This document shows, piece by piece, positions 63,829 through 64,000 of a stretch of 64,000 bases of DNA (position 1 is the stretch's first letter; every line of letters starts with the position of its first letter). Origin of the DNA: DATBGO01 sp963840095 (GTDB lineage: Bacteria; Actinomycetota; Actinomycetes; Streptosporangiales; Streptosporangiaceae); contig CAWIXN010000003.1 in assembly GCA_963840095.1 (NCBI GenBank), positions 124,001 to 188,000 of the forward strand, given 5' to 3'. The position numbers were made by a program, and so were the translations under genes. Below the pieces are notes generated by a model. It was not told the DNA's origin. It ran no database searches and saw only the letters and a program-made list of their open reading frames with translations.

Positions 63829-64000
63829 TCACGGGAGCGCGTCGAGGAATACCCTGGCCTGCTGCCACATCTTCTCGGCACTCTCCTGGTCGTAGTCCGG
63901 CAGGCCGGGTCGGCGAAGAGGTGACCGGCGATCGGATAGCTGAGCCGGCCGAGCGCCCCGAGGCCTGGAGTGTCGCGCTTGGCGGGGGTCAGCGGGGGCG
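63829..64000 (-). CDS. C-terminal fragment of a dienelactone-hydrolase-like protein, frameshifted
   Basis: The gene runs off the window. On the minus strand one frame reads ALGRLSYPIAGHLFADP, with the catalytic His; the expected ending GLPDYDQESAEKMWQQARVF and TGA (63829-63831) is in another frame. Adding one base at the CC pair 63905-63906 (GG on the gene strand, expected GGG) joins them. Homology is by motif only. Confidence 0.6.
   Translation of the reverse strand, partial: APADPRQARHSRPRGARPAQLSDRRSPLRRPGLPDYDQESAEKMWQQARVFLDALP

Overview
The window is GC-rich DNA (estimated near 70 %) with GTG/TTG starts, leaderless promoters, Tat and lipoprotein signals and tight ATGA/GTGA gene overlaps. 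Together with gene content typical of filamentous actinomycetes (DUF3052, LolA-like/ABC triad, BmpA-type nucleoside uptake, CtpH/CtpI-like P-type ATPase), this points to an actinomycete (Actinomycetota, possibly Streptosporangiales-like). The exact genus cannot be read from the sequence. No tRNA, rRNA or CRISPR array was seen.

Layout. 1-7.1 kb: a haem-copper oxidase operon (cupredoxin-like protein, subunits II, I and III, a 15-codon leader ORF, CtaG-like assembly factor, small membrane protein, haem O synthase). 7.1-12.6 kb: a Tat lipoprotein related to the dimethylformamidase large subunit, then a LolA-like protein with an ABC ATPase and permease. 12.7-15.2 kb: a small GH25-like protein and an acyl-CoA synthetase. 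15.4-17.2 kb: an IS1182-family element whose CTAG end lies on the stop codon of an SRPBCC gene. 17.2-20.0 kb: an ArsR/SRPBCC pair and a two-component system. 20.0-21.4 kb: a decayed region with a hydrolase fragment. 21.4-27.6 kb: a 1554-residue DUF11 surface protein with six seemingly identical 339-bp repeats, a lipoprotein and an L,D-transpeptidase. 27.6-40.2 kb: mixed accessory genes (frameshifted DinG-like helicase, DUF1203, pirin, second ArsR/SRPBCC/hydrolase operon, YbjQ-like, TetR, Usp, VOC, DUF3052, broken cNMP and LuxR genes, XdhC). 40.3-52.7 kb: a divergent nucleoside uptake and salvage regulon. 52.7-55.3 kb: a repeat-bearing gap, a coiled-coil protein and two paralogous small membrane proteins. 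55.5-63.1 kb: two large P-type ATPases. The window ends with a TM2-like protein and a frameshifted dienelactone-hydrolase fragment.

How the genes work together. The oxidase operon holds structural subunits plus copper/haem assembly genes. The nucleoside block is a pathway: BmpA lipoprotein, ATPase and two permeases import nucleosides; cytidine deaminase, adenosine deaminase, thymidine phosphorylase and purine nucleoside phosphorylase process them; a phosphohexomutase-family enzyme (inferred to act on pentose-1-phosphates) and DeoC pass the sugar to central metabolism.

Three signals recur. First, short in-frame tandem repeats sit in non-catalytic linkers of many unrelated genes. Second, several otherwise conserved genes carry frameshifts (dinG-like, cNMP-domain, nucleoside permease, dienelactone hydrolase), two of them at short G/C runs; this may be real decay or consensus error. 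Third, oxidase subunit I keeps its haem and copper ligands but lacks the usual D- and K-channel residues.
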